Positions 1-13,600 of a stretch of 46,481 nucleotides of DNA are shown piece by piece; the first letter of the stretch is position 1, and each line of letters begins with the position of its first letter. The position numbers and the translations under genes are program-made. The stretch is taken from the NCBI GenBank assembly GCA_018398765.1, contig JAHBMJ010003175.1:7009-53489 (forward strand). The letters are read 5' to 3'. The DNA is from Chromera velia. Taxonomy: Eukaryota; Sar; Chromeraceae. The notes under the pieces were generated by a model. The model was not told the origin of the DNA. It worked only from the letters and a program-made list of their open reading frames with translations, and did not search any database.

Positions 1-60
1 CCCCCCCCCCCCCCCCCCCCCCCCTTTCTCTCTCTCCTCTCGACGTCAATCCTCTCTCTC
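1..60. repeat. Poly-C run followed by CT-rich tract at window edge
   Basis: The window opens with 24 consecutive cytosines followed by a CT dinucleotide-rich stretch. This is a homopolymer and may be an assembly or contig-edge effect. No coding content is visible. Confidence 0.9.
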
Positions 61-426
61 AACAGAATTCAATGAAACAAAAGAGCCGAAAGTACACCCG
101 CATGCAATCGAATGTAATTGTGAAGTGCTGCCTGCACCCGAGAGAGCGAGACAGCACCCCCTTTCCGATTTTCGGAGAAAGAAAGCAGCAGGAAGGAAGA
201 CTCGAAACTGGACCTTCAACCTTCATGAAAGATTCGTCGAAGGCACACGTGCAGACAGACTGATAGGCAATGTGTGTGGATAGGGAGAGAAAAGGGGTGA
301 CAACGAATCCGTCCAGGGCCGGCCCAAAGCATTTGGCTGGCCTCACATCACAGCGTTCAAAGAAAGGGAAGTGTGCTGCTGTGCGTTCAGCTTGCATGCA
401 TATGCCTTCGAGGTTCTGTCTGTCCG

Positions 427-459
<33 letters not shown>

Positions 460-462
460 GTT
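427..462. repeat. (TTTC)n microsatellite
   Basis: Perfect TTTC tetranucleotide repeats of about 30 bp lie inside non-coding sequence. The same motif, or its complement GAAA, recurs across the window. Confidence 0.9.
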
Positions 463-902
463 CCTTTTACGTGTCTGGTTTGTCTCTTTTTTTCTATGAA
501 TTGTCTGCGGTGGATTTCTTTACTTCAATTTTCTGAATACGTTGACCTCTTCATCGTCGGGTGTCTGACTGACAAACAATTTACGTATGTGAATATGTTT
601 CTCCGGCCAGTGAATTGCCTTTAGATGAGGGATGCCTCAAAGTGGGTGTCCGTCCACATGAATTCAAGTAAAAAATACAGTGGGAGATAAAAGCAGTCAC
701 GTAAACGTCCGTGCACGAAATCAATCCCTTGATCCATGTATTTACTTTTCCATTCGCTCGTTTTCTCTTAAGCAGGTCTGTCAATTGCCCTACACTGTCT
801 TGTCTTGTTTGTATTCTGTCTGCCCCCCGAGACCCTCCGAAGGGACGACCTGACCGACGGTCGACCTGCATGGCACATCGTTTGACAGAAATTCGGCTTA
901 AT

Positions 903-938
903 TGAGTTTCTTCCATTCAATTCAATTCAATTCAATTT
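903..938. repeat. (ATTCA)n pentanucleotide repeat
   Basis: About five tandem copies of a TTCAA pentamer are seen. No gene overlaps it. Confidence 0.85.
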
Positions 939-1679
939 AGGGGAGGGAGCGCCGGGCAAGGGGTCTCATGCAAAGGATTGCTAAAAGTAGAAACAAAGTA
1001 TCTATGGGGTGGTAGATGAGGAAATTAATTGGGTCACATGAGCGTCTTCTCCTTACCCGGGCCGTCCTTTTGAGCTCTCTCTCTACTTCATTGCTGTTTC
1101 TGGCCTTGAGTCCAGCCGTCTGTGAAGAGTAAGGGGAGCACAAATACCGCAAGGAAAAGGAAAAGAGAAAGCGAGAGGGAGGGGGTGGCAATTTTCTGTT
1201 CACTCAAAGTCAAGAAATGGGTTCGGGATGGGATCTCGTCAAAGCCGTGACATAATTAAGGACATGCGGAACGAGCCGAAGAGGAGGGGTAGAACGCTTC
1301 ATCTGATGAATTTAAAAAACAGTGCCAAATCCTGACGTACAAAACGATGAAATTCGATGAAGGGAGTTTGTATCATGTGTTTGAAGAGCGTCTCTGTGTA
1401 TTTGTCTTGTTGCTGCTGCCTGTTTGATTCACCCCAAAGTTGGTCGAGGAGGCTTGCTCAAAAGAGTTTTCTAAAAGTCTTTTTTGTACGTCTGACTGAC
1501 TTTTGACAGCACTCCGTAACCTTAACTTGAAGGGTGTTCTTAGAATAGAAAGACAAATTAATTCACTGATTGGGTTAAAAAGAATGCCAGTGGGGAGACG
1601 TATCTCACATCTTGTTAATGGTTGTTTGACATTGGCCAGTGTACTGGTAGAAAAGGCTCGATCCTGCAAATGTACAAAA

Positions 1680-2260
1680 ACGGAAGCATCGGAAGGCTTG
1701 CATTGTAATATTATACTTACAGCGGCAGAACATTTATGTGTATACTTAGATGCAGAGACACTGGTATCTGAGTATCATATCTCTGAGTCAGAGTGATATC
1801 GCGATCGATATAATGATATCGCTAATATCGTATAAATATCGCGCCCTAGATCGTATTAGATCGCCCCGATATTTGTACCGATATGCTAAATTTATAGATT
1901 CTTTTAGAAGAAAATCAATATCATATAATTTACTAAGTAATAGAATTCCATGACTTTGGCTAGGATGTATTTCAAGTTCCCAAAATAAATCGGAATGATG
2001 ATGCTGGTAATCATCCAAGTGATGATAATGAATCATTGTTGATGAACCTAAGTCGGTATATCAAAAACTCTAACCGATTCTAACTAGTTTAAATTCAGCC
2101 TAGAATTCAGTATTGATTATATACACATACATATACTTAATACGAGACTTAATTATATTAATTAATACTCTACATGAGTCTGGAAATCCCTTTTTATCTG
2201 GCGTTTTATTTGCTCATAGTACAGTTTTCAAAGATCTCTCTGGAGATCTCATAAGATGTA
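1680..2260. other. AT-rich island with GATATC/GATCG palindrome cluster
   Basis: The composition changes sharply from GC/purine-rich to AT-rich. At 1,793-1,885 short palindromes such as GATATC, TCGCGA, GATCGATC and ATATCG variants occur close together. No coding frame is convincing. It may be a degenerate mobile element or a structural element; I cannot assign it. Confidence 0.5.
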
Positions 2261-3839
2261 TCACACCCTTATCGTCATGCAACCTGAGAAGCCAGCAAAG
2301 ATTCGCTGCGAAGAAGGGGTGGGAGACTAATCTCAGACTAGCAGCTAGTCTGCGCCAGTCTGGTCGTTTTTTACGATGCTTCGGAGTAGAAGAGTGCGTC
2401 GCTGCGGATGCACATCTTCAAACGCTCCCGCAGGTCGAGCATGAGAATACAGAAGCATAGCGAAAATGCAATGAAGAACTGTACGAAAGAATGAATAGCT
2501 GGACAAAAGGATGAGTGAACACACAGTAAATGGATGCTTGCCGTAAAAGAACGGGAGCCGAATGAATGAAAAGACCACAGGATGCTCAGTGTGACAAAAG
2601 GAAGGAAAGGAAGAGGGCCCGGATCATGCAGGAGCGAAGAATAGGCCCAACTTCCCTCCATCTTTCTTTTCTTCTGTGTCCCTTCGTGTGCGGTCACTCA
2701 GACCACAGGACAGTCAACTCCATACTCACAGAACGACCCCGGCTTATTTCCACAGTTCACTCTTCGTTCCTTCAGCCTTCAAAAAAAAAAAAAAGGGAAC
2801 TCCATTGCACTTCTGCCCTTCTTGGTGGACCTGACAGTGTGAGGGAGGGAGGTGCATCCACGGAGCTCCTCATATTGATTTTGGGTTCTTTTTTCTTCAC
2901 GTCTGTCCAAGAGCACCGCGACGACTGAGGACTCTGAAGAGAGCGAAGAGAACTTCAACTCAAATCGAGGTTCTTCAAGAAGCGCTCGTGCGTGCAAGCA
3001 GAGTGAGTGCAGAGCCGCCACTGCAGGCAGACGCAGCGACCCTGTCCCTCCCTCCCGCACGCCTATTGCAATCAAAGCCTTTACATCACTCGTCTGTGCT
3101 GTCTGGCGCTCTTTCTCTAAGCTGACCATGCAGGCAGGCGGGTAGCCGCGCAGACCCATGCACCTTCATTCACTCTTCCTTCCTGGACTGGAACGAATGA
3201 CTGCGGGTGGGTGCATGGAACACGGTGTGCGAAGCCCGGTCTGACACTTGCTTTCTCTCTCAAGAACAGAGCTTCCAGCAGTCGCCAATCCACTCAGTCG
3301 CTAGACAGACCGGCGGGTGGATTCGCTTTCTTTCAGGCATCTCGTATGACGATGGACAAGCCCGGCAAGCATCAACAGATGGAGACAGATGAACGGACGG
3401 ATGCGTGAGCGAAATGGAATGAAGAAAAGGAAATGTGAGGACAATATTATTGCCATGCAGCAAATAAAGGAACGCAGTGGATGGATGGATGAGCCAGACT
3501 CCTAACGGTGTGACCTTGTCAAGAAGAACCGCAGCCATCGGTCATCCATCCAGACCGACAGACTGAGATATACAAAAAGGGAAGGAATGAAGGGAGGAAT
3601 AAATGAAAGAGCGCCTCTCCATCCCAAAAGGAATTGAGATGGAGCAACAGACTCCCATTCTTTTTTTCCTTTCCCTTCTTCCTTTTTGCCTCCCGTAAGC
3701 TGCCTTCAGGCAGGCCGGAAGACAGACAGACACAATCTTGACGGACGGTATGCCCTGCCCTTTTCTGTCCTCTTTCTCTTCGTTGCTTCGCTCTTCCAAG
3801 GACAGGCAGTCAGGAAAACCCCTTTCCCCAAAGTCACGC

Positions 3840-3867
3840 CACACACACACACACACACACACACACT
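3840..3867. repeat. (CA)n microsatellite
   Basis: An almost perfect CA dinucleotide run of about 27 bp lies in non-coding DNA. Confidence 0.9.
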
Positions 3868-4265
3868 GACACAGACAAACAAATAGGGGTGTCAGACACG
3901 CCAACAGGCACGCAAGCAAGGCACAGGAAGACCGCAGAGGCAGCCAGGCAGCATCCATATCCTCGCTCGCTCTTTTCGCTCCCCACCCCCCTCGCTTCCC
4001 TCGTTGAAAGGAGGCAAGGAAGACGGAAGCAATCATGAAAGGATGGATGGAACCACCCAGTGGCAGGGCGCTGTGCCTCCCTCCCTCTCTTGGAGGCCAC
4101 AATGCCGAGGGAAGTCATGCAGTAGAGATACTCAGGTCACGTGGAAGGAGAGGAAACGTGACGCACGCAAACTACGACTTCGATCGAAAGGAAGGAAAGA
4201 GGAGAGAAAGGAAGAAACTAGAAAAAAGAATCTGACTCCCCGTCTACAGCCAGCAACAGCGAGAA

Positions 4266-4387
4266 AAGAGAGAGAGAGAGAGAGAGGAGAGAAAGAAAGA
4301 AAGAAAGAAAGAAAGAAAAGAAAGAAAGAAAGAAAAGAAAGAAAGAAAGAAAGAAAGAAAGGAAGGAAGGAAGGAAGGAAGGAAGAA
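4266..4387. repeat. (GA)n/(GAAA)n/(GGAA)n compound purine tract
   Basis: A compound microsatellite moves from GA to GAAA/GAAAA to GGAA units, all purine on the plus strand. It creates spurious long open frames (Lys/Glu-rich on plus, Phe/Ser-rich on minus) that are not genes. Confidence 0.9.
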
Positions 4388-5366
4388 GACCCGAACGGAC
4401 AGGTGAGAGAGAAGCAAAATTGTACTGAAAGGGAGGGAGAGACAGGAATGGAAAGGGAGGCAAAGAGCTCAACGACTTGGTGGAGCTCGGTGGAAATGCG
4501 CAAGCGAGACAGGCAGGCGGGTCATCTCGTCTCGTCTCACTGCATTTTTCTGTTCCTTTTTTTGATTTCTTTTACAGATAGATACACACGTGGTCTGTCA
4601 CAATCCCACGACTTTAGGGAAGTGCGACACTCTTCATTTCTCAGTTGTCTGCCTTTGTCTCTTCGTATCTCGGTGTCCCTTCGTGTGACCTACAGGTCAA
4701 CAAATGACGACGCCAACCAACTACCCGTGGACTGACTCCTCTGACAGCACCAGCAGCAGCCATGATGATTACAGCGCAATCACGCGAGAGTCGTTTGTTT
4801 GAGTGTGGATAAATGTAATTAGGGGGAGAGTACAAAGGCAAGCAACACGGAAGGAAGGAATCGGCACATTCGTCGTCTCGAAAGATCGACCGAGCAAGGC
4901 AATCATCGTTGCATGCAGTCATGTCCTTCCCTCCTTCCCCAAAAATGGACTTATTTATTTATGTCTCCCTTGTCCCTCGTTCATCCACTGCCGTCCCGTC
5001 CCTTTCCTTTACAAATGCACCTCCCTCGCATTTGACAGCCTTTCCCTTTTGCTTGCTTGCTTGCACGTTTCACACTTGCGCTTCCACATGATACTCTTTT
5101 TCCTTCCCAAGCTTAACAAACACCCTACCCAGACATTCATCAGTCAGCACATCAACTTGCGTGCTCTCTTTTAGTTCAATTGTTCTTTCCTGCTTGTCCT
5201 CTTCCAACCAGCCGCAACGCCCGCACACCTCCTCCCCTCCTTCCTTCCTTTCAGTGATCTCCCTCCCTCCAGTGGCAGGCACCCCCCCGATGAGAGAGAG
5301 AGAGAGTGACCAGCTTGACAAAAGACAGAGAAGGGAACACACAAGAAGGGGGGGGGAGACAAGGAG

Positions 5367-5426
5367 AAAGAAAGAAAGAAAGAAAGAAAGAAAAGAAAGA
5401 AAGAAAAGAAAGAAAGTAAAGAGACA

Positions 5427-5457
<31 letters not shown>

Positions 5458-5478
5458 GAAGGAAGGAAGGAAGAAAGA
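5367..5478. repeat. (GAAA)n/(GGAA)n purine tract
   Basis: About 110 bp of nearly pure purine tetranucleotide repeat, similar in structure to the tract near 4.3 kb, including the change from GAAA to GGAA at its right end. Confidence 0.9.
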
Positions 5479-8400
5479 GAGGAGATGAGATGACGAGAGG
5501 TGCAAAGAACCTCATCAGACTTCACTGATCGATCGATCGACCGAGAGAGAGAAATCAAATGTGCGGTTGTTTGTTCGTTTGCGTCCGTTGAGAATGAAAG
5601 TCCGTTGTCACACCGGCAGGCAGACAGACCTGCTGTTGCTTCCGGTGGCGGGAGGGGTACATGAACCAACGATTAGAAAACATGAGCGTTAGAGTATGTT
5701 TTCTTTTTTTCTTTTCCTGAGATAGTATACGCACACATACAGAAGACAGGGCGCGCACGCCCATGGGCAAAGAGAGACACGAAGGAGCAGACAGTTAGCT
5801 CCTTTACTTTCCTCGTATTGCCAGACAGGCATAGGACTGATTCAAGTTTCTTCGCTTCTGCAGCAACACACTTACTTGCCCGTCCCCAGCAAGCTCGCGA
5901 TCTCTTTTCAGAAGATTCGAAGTAAAGAAAGTGAAGGTGTCACAAGGGGAGAGCAGGCACGCACGCATGCACAAGTGGGGGAACAAATCGAATGCGAAAA
6001 CCAGCCCAGCGAACAGCAGTGCAGGCACGCAGACAACAAACAGTCTTTCCCTTCATCGACCCCCATGTTCCCTGTTGCATGAGATAAATAATGAGGCATC
6101 GACCAGCAATGTCAACCAGTCGGGAATGGCTACGTCTTTTCTTAAATGCTCACGCCATCGCCGTCCCACTTCCTGACCATGCGTCCCACGGAGGCCTCTC
6201 CAGGATGCTCTCTGTTTGTGACTTGTGTTAGTTGCGGTCTCTCTGTCTCCATGTGTAAATTTGTGGGGGCACATGTGAGGGCATCCTCTGAGTGTAGCAA
6301 GGGAGGGGAAGGGAAACAGCCTCAGTAATCAGAATTCCCTTCCTCCTCCCCATCTCCTTCTTTCCTGTCCACGCTCTCTCGTTTCTTCCCATACTCTCGA
6401 GACAAACAGCCAGACAGACAGAGAGAAAGAATCTAGAGGAAAGAAACGCGCTTGATGACAATGATGAATCAACTGTTTCTCTTTCTCTTTTTCTCTCTCT
6501 TCGATTGAGACAAACCTCCGTGTTTCCCTCTTTGTCCTCGTTTCCTTGTACATTGTTTTGGTCTATCTATGTTGTTGCGTATACGGAGAAAGAACAAAAA
6601 AGCGGGAGCCACAATCCGGCAACGAACATGAGAGACAGACAGAAAGACGTTCAGACAAATTAGACAGACAGACAGACCGGTTCATGGATGCAGACAGACA
6701 GCAAACAAACTAGAGACAGACAGCTACAAAAGAATAAAACGGTTTGTTTTTTTGCTTTTCAATTTTCTCGTTTGCCTCACTCGAATAGCTGAGGACAGAG
6801 AGAGCGGCAGGGAAGAAGAAAGTCCAAGGACTGAAGCGCCAAGGGGCGGTCAATCCTTCTCTCCGTGCCTGTCTGTCTCTCCCTGTGTGTGTATATACGT
6901 AGGATCTTCCATTTTAGATCTCTTTTCCTTTCCCTTCCTTATTCATCGATGTGACTTGCCTTTTGTTCCTTCGTTCGTTCGTTCTTCTCTGTTGTATCAA
7001 AAGTTCAGGTTCTCACATGTCCATACGCATGCAAACAGTCACAAACAAAGATTTTGACACCACAGCCGCTTTCTTTACCCCCTGTTCACTTTTTCGCAGC
7101 TACACCAGCAATGCATGACACCCCACGGTGCCGGCTGGGGGCAGATCGACGGAAGACACACAGTTCAGACAGAAGGCAGAACACGAGTGTAAACCTCCAT
7201 ATATGCCCTTCGTATCTCCAACGCGTGCCTTCCGAACACCCCACTCCCTGACCATCAACCTGTAGGATAGCAGACAGGCAGGAAAGTCAAGACAGCATGG
7301 CAGCTTCCCCATCAAGTTCCTGGGGCCTCGGTCGATCCATCGTGGTTGATTCATGACTACTACCAATTTACTCACTCACTCACGCACACACTCATCCTCT
7401 TGACCCCACTCCCCGAAGGTTTGATTGACTGAACTGGTCTTTCTTCTCATCCACTGCTCTTTCTTTCGCTCCGATTTCTGTTCTCCGCTTTCTTTCACCG
7501 TTCTTTGTCCATTCACCTTGCACGTTTGTTCTTTCGGGATTTTGCCATTTCACACGGCAGCATACTCCCTCCCTGAAGGTACGGAGGGCAAGCGAACTGC
7601 TCCCCTGGCAGCCGGGCCGTGGACCCTTTGTGTCTCTTGTTGGTGCGTGAATCCTCGAAGGAAGGAAGGAAGGACAAAGGAAGAGGGAAGTAACCCAACG
7701 GCGAAGAAGAACAGAAGAGAGAAATAAAAGAAAAGTAAAGTCAGGAAGGACCAATCGAAATACACACGCAAGAGGAATAGAGGCACGCATGAGTAAGCAG
7801 CCAGGCAGCCAGCAAAGATCAAAAACCCAGCTGTCCCGGAACAATGGTCACGCATCTGGTCACCCAACTAACTGTTTCATTTTCTCTCGTTCAGTCTATT
7901 CCTTCCCGTTCTTGTTTGTCCCACCTTGGGACTCAAAATTCAAGCAAGACACCGCCTGACTCCCTCCCGCACAGACAGACAGAGAAAGAGGAAGAGAAGA
8001 AAGGGAAGGAGAGGGCTGTTCTGACAGACAGACCGATGTAGCCCATCGAACACAACGAAGAGGAAAAGAAGGAGGGGGAACACAGGTGCACGCAGACACT
8101 CTCATACACGAAGATCATATGAAAGATGCTTGGTTGGAGGTTCGAAAACACAGAGGAGAAAAGAAAGAAAGAAAAGAAAGAGAGAGAGAAAGTACTGAGA
8201 AGCGAACGGACACATTTCCCCCCTGCTCCCTCCTACCATGTCTCCAGAGGAAAGGAGATCCGACAGACCGACTGAAGAGCAGACAGGCAGACAAACAAAG
8301 AAAGAAAGAAAACCACCTGAGGGACTACAAGAAAAAGAAAGCTATGCATGGAACAAGGATGCATCCATCAGTCAGGATTGGGATTACCAACTGACACAGG

Positions 8401-8937
8401 AAAGAAGACCAAGACACACGACAGGCACACGCAGGACAGATATAGGTTCACCGAGCGGTCGCTCGCAGTTGAAGCAATGAGAAGGGCGGACTGACTGACT
8501 GACTGATCATGGCAATGCAAACACTTAAGTGTCGGAGGACATGCGTGAGCGAAGAATCCGAACAGCCGCTCACTTTCCTCGTGTGTCATACACAAACAGA
8601 CGCATTTACAGGCGCAAAGCAAGTCACCACACAGAGGACCATGGAGGAAGAGAGGGGGAGAGAAAGAGGGTAGATCAAATTCCTGGCAGACATAAGATGG
8701 AGAGAGGAGGAGAGGAACGAAGGAGAATACATGGGTCTTCTACATTTGTATCAGGCGCACATGAAGAAAAGGAGACAGGCACCAAAAACAAGCAAGGAAA
8801 AGGAACAAATAAATGGAAAGAGACGAGCAGGCTAGATGTAAAAAGACACACAAGCAATTTCACTTCACTTGCTTGACTTTGGCTGGCAAGGCCAACTAAG
8901 GAACAGCAACAGCGAGTCGCCCGTTTACGATTGGACA

Positions 8938-8970
8938 AGAAAAAAAAAAAGAAAGAAAGAAAGAAAGAAA
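8938..8970. repeat. Poly-A/(GAAA)n tract
   Basis: An A-run followed by GAAA repeats in non-coding DNA. Confidence 0.85.
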
Positions 8971-10610
8971 ACACAAAACAAAATTCCCATCACAACACAG
9001 CGCATCCCAGGGAGGAAGAAAAGAAGCAAGGAAGGGTCCCTCTCTCTGGCCCAAGAAGAGACGAGACCTGGCTGGAAGGAGAGATACAATGAAAGAAAGA
9101 AAAAGAGGAAGAAGGGAACCTTCACAGAGAGACAGTATGTTTCTTCTTCTTCCTTTCACAGACAAGACAGTTCGACGTGTGAAAAAAAAGTCTCGACCTG
9201 CTTTGCTTCTTCCTTCTTCCATGCACAAACAAATGCATCAAAATGACAACCCCGCATCCCATAAGCATACATCTCTTTCTTTTCCTTCTCTCCTACCAAC
9301 CGAATGTGCCGCTTTTCTTTTTCCTGTCCATAATTGCTTGGACCCCTTCAACCGGTGGTTTCCTTCCACCTTGAACAAAACAGAACAACACCAACGCACT
9401 TTGCCGTGCCACTCATTGTTGTCACTTCCATCAGTCGCCATAAAGAAACAAAATTGAAACGAACGATTGGAGAGATTATTCAGAGTACAGCCGAAGGAAG
9501 GAACAACAGGCAGGTTCGTTCCAATGGCACGCCTGTTCACTACGACTACTCTTCGTCTACCAAACAGAACACGATTCAAAGCAATTTTCGACGTTCAAAA
9601 CAACAGATAAGTGGAAAGTTGTCGATTCGAATTTACGCAATTTCCATGCCTTTCTCCGTCTCTTTCTTTTCTTTACGCTTCTGATCATTTCTTCTCCTTT
9701 TCTCTGCCTGTCTCTCTCTCGCAATCCCTCACTCATGCATCTGCAAGGACGGTCGGTCGGTATCTTTCTCTCCTCGACACGCCAAGGGACTAACGAGGAC
9801 GGTCAGCGAGCGAGAGAACAGGCAGGTATGTGGGCAGGCAGACAGACAGGCAGTCAGCTACTCGATCATATGCGTGCCTGTCAACATGTGTTCCAAATAG
9901 GGGGGCCGACGTACAGGAGGGAAGCCAGAGCACGAGCAGACCCGATGCGGGTGAACGAATTGCTGACTTTTTCGTCTTTCTTTTCCTTTCTGCCCCTCTC
10001 GCATAAAGTTCCTTCTGGACCTGAAAAAACGAGAGGAGAGGAAAAACAACGCCTTGAGAAAAGAATTAAAGTCACAAGGGAGACTTCAGTGGGGAGAAGG
10101 GGTGTGGACGAGAGAATCTTGATTGAAGGGGACAGATGGCTCGTCCGCTCCTTCTTAACCCTCGCGAGGGACTGATTGTTTGTATGGAGATTCCCTTCAC
10201 CCTCTCATCATGTTCATCCTTAGAGTTCGGTATCAGAGGTAAATCGGTAGTGTCCCTCCCTCTACTTTCTTCAGGCGACTTATTTGACCTGTATGGGGGA
10301 ACGGAAAGTTTTCTCTCCTTTTCTCTTGGTGTCTTGATTTCTTCAAATTGTTTTTTCGCCAGGCAGGTCTTTCTCTGTCGGCCTTCTTTTCGCTCTTCCA
10401 TTCAGACTGTTCTTTGCTGGCACTCTCTCTGCATTGCTTGACAGACAGATTTCTTGACGAAATGAGGAGCTACATGCACGAACCGCCTCTCGCAATCCGT
10501 GTTGAAGAGGCTAGCTCTAGCTTGGTGCATTTCTGTTTTCGTCTACTTTCCTTAATTCTTTCTCACGCCCCTCTTCAGCGAAGAGCCGGCCGATGCGATC
10601 GATCGAATTG

Positions 10611-10660
10611 ATCTCTCTCTCTCTCTCTCTTCTCTCTCTCTGTCCATCACGAGAGAGAGA

Positions 10661-10693
<33 letters not shown>

Positions 10694-10694
10694 C
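10611..10694. repeat. (TC)n-spacer-(GA)n inverted dinucleotide repeat
   Basis: A CT/TC run of about 30 bp is followed by a spacer of about 9 bases and a GA run of about 43 bp with one CA interruption. The arms are complementary, so a long hairpin or a triplex-prone structure is possible. No gene overlaps it. Confidence 0.85.
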
Positions 10695-13600
10695 GCCGCA
10701 TCTCCCCCCCCCCCATCTCTGACAGGCCAAAGCATCAACGATGCATCCCCTTCATGTGCCTCCTTCCAGAGCATCCACCGCTCTGTTTGTTGTCTTTCTT
10801 CTCTGTGACTCTGCATGTCTGCATGACCCATGTCGTCGAAATAAGTCCCTCCCAAATTGCCGCCTCGTGACCTGCCTGCTCAAGTTGAGCATCCAAAGCA
10901 ATTCACCTTCATGCACGTTCGTTCATTGTCTTTATCCTCCACGTTCCGAGCAACGAAGAGAAAGAAGGAAAGAAAGAAGACCCTCCGGCAAGAGCTCAAA
11001 GTCCACCCAGGAAGGCGAAAGAGGGTGGGGGAGCTCTTCTTGCAGCACACAAAAAAACGACGCACATGCAAGTACTTCGTAAAAAAGCTAGGTGATGAAA
11101 AATAAGAAAACTTCGGGTGCATTCACTCACTTATTACATGCGTACAGGGAGCACTGCCAATGACAGAGTCCATGCATTAATCAACTAAAGACAACACGAC
11201 TTGATTGCATCATGAGCTTGAAGGGGAGGTAGGCAAATGGTCAGGGGGCAGGGAGGCAGGCAGGCGCGACGGCAGCCATCTATAGACCTGCGCAGCGAAC
11301 GCAAACCCAGGTTGTTCACGTAGTCAGGGGACCATTACCCATGTGTGTGTGCAGTGAACATGAAGATGAAACCAACCAACCAAGAAACGACCACAGAGAA
11401 AGAGAGAGACAGAGAAAAAAAGCCAGTTTGTGGTTCAGCAGGCACGCATACAGCGATTCTTTCCACCACGCAAGTAACCTTCTTTCTCACTGACTGATGA
11501 CTGACTGACTGACTAACTGGAGTCGTTCCTTACCGCTTTTAGAGTGCAAGTGTGTGTGCATGAAGAAGATACAAGCCGAAGCTGCGTGTGGTGAAGAGAG
11601 AAATGAATATGCCCCGCCCACACTCTCCCAAGGGAGAAGTCTAGGAACGAAAAAGAAAATCAGGTACGGGTGACCAAACCAACCTACAAGCGTCGTACCA
11701 AGGAAAGGCAAGAACAACAAACCATGCAAATGCAAATGCAAGCACCTCGACAAAGAAGGTCCTCCGAATCTGCACCACAAAAAGAACCCTGCTTCTTTTT
11801 TCTCCCTATGCGCCTCTTTACGTCGTGTCTTTTCCCTGCCCCCCCTGTGTCTTTTCTTCTTCTATTATCCAATGCAGGCAGTTTGCCATGAGGAGAGCAC
11901 AAAAGCTAGGGATGAGAAGAATTCCGCTTCCTTCTTCACTTCCCCGGACGCAAACCCAGAGGAGCGCAGTGCCCTCTGGTGTGGAACCTGTTGAGAGAGA
12001 CACAGAGAGAAAGGAAGGGATGGAGAAAGGAAACAAATCACCCGGCGTCTTCTTTCAAGTCCAACATAGGGACTCTCTTTGTCCATCTGTTTGACTGGCA
12101 TTTTGATCTTTTGATTGATTCATTGAATCATGGATTGATTGATGCATTGGCATCTGAGTGTGCCCTGAAGGTCAAAAAGAAAGGAAGAGAAAGAGAGCTC
12201 GGCATGCAAAATCAACACACCCCGCGCCTCGCATGCTGGGAAGGTTGCTCACCCCTTAGCGACCCGTCAGCCCTCTCTCTCTGTTTCCCTCTCCTTTCTT
12301 TCCTGTCCTTTGTTAATCCCGAATGAGCGCACCATCAACCCTTTCCCTCGCTTGTTTCATTCGCCACGGGTAGGCGTACATCGACCTTCCTTCCTGGTGT
12401 CCTCTCTCTTGTCCTTTCCGCTCGTCGTTCCTTCTCCGGTCTCTCTGTTTTTCCACGATCGTTTTTTTTTTCTCTGTCGCTGCTCCTCTCAGCTGAACCC
12501 CTACTTCATTCATTCAGCCATCCCCCTTCCCTTCCCACTTAATTCTTCCCCTTTTGAATCTCGTTTGCCCCTTTGCTGCAAGTCTTCTCTTTTCTTCTCT
12601 TCTCTTCTGAGCAAAGGTAAGAACAAGACAGGAAAGGAAGAATGCAGGCCTGCCGCTTGCTTGTCACAGACTCCACAGCACAATTAATGCTATCATCATA
12701 CACAGTCTGTCAACCACATTTGGTTAGGTTGGACGCACGCACACACACACTCAAGACGGAGGAAAGAAAAAAAAAAGAAATCGGAAGCAGAGTAATGCCA
12801 CTTCGCTTCTCAACTTCCGATCCCACGTCGACTTCCGACACACACGAGAGACAACGAAGAGAAAACAAGGGCATGCATGAAGAACAGCCAAAATCAAAAA
12901 GACAGACTGACAAACAGACGAGTCAGGTGAGAGACACCAAACAGTTTACACGCGTCCATCATGCACCCTTTGATGTCGTCTCCTGGGGAGTGGGGCAAAA
13001 GAAAGGAAAGAAGAAAATTCGTGCAAAGCAAAACAACAAAAACTTGTCTGTGGGCTGAAGATATCGACCAATTCAACATCGACCAACGGTTATGGTTCAG
13101 AGCTGGCGCCTTTGCTGAGCGTGTGCTACATCATAGCTACATCATAGCTACTTCAGCCATGTCTCAAGATCGCCATGATGAGCAACAAGGACAAGAAGAT
13201 GACAACAGTGTCCAGGAGTCCGAAATCCGCAAACACTGCCCCAAAAGAAAGGAGAGGGCGCCAGGAAAAGAAAAGAAAAAAAAAAGGACAGAAGGAAAGA
13301 CACTGATCGATCTACTGCCTGAATTCTCTCTAAAACCTGACTTAACCCCCTAAACATTCCGAGCACAAAGAGCACGCAGACGAAAAAAGAAAGAAAAAAA
13401 CGGAAGACACCGTTCTTCCAGAAATCAATCCTTTCTCTCCACCCACCCAGTCTCTGTGCACATGCATGCAGGCAGTCTACCATCCTCTTCACCTCTGGTT
13501 GATTCCCCACCCGTTTATTCCTTCTAGACGTACGGACGATTCCAAACGCACAGGCACGTACTTGCATCAGCAGCGAGGAAGAAAAGTACCGCGCCCTTCT

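Noticed and set aside
1-24. Telomere-like homopolymer end
   Set aside because: A pure C run is not a telomeric repeat; more likely a microsatellite or contig-edge artefact.
4004-4735. 243-codon open frame on the plus strand, Lys/Glu/Arg-rich
   Set aside because: It runs through a GA/GAAA/GGAA microsatellite, has no domain, and similar frames appear at every purine tract.
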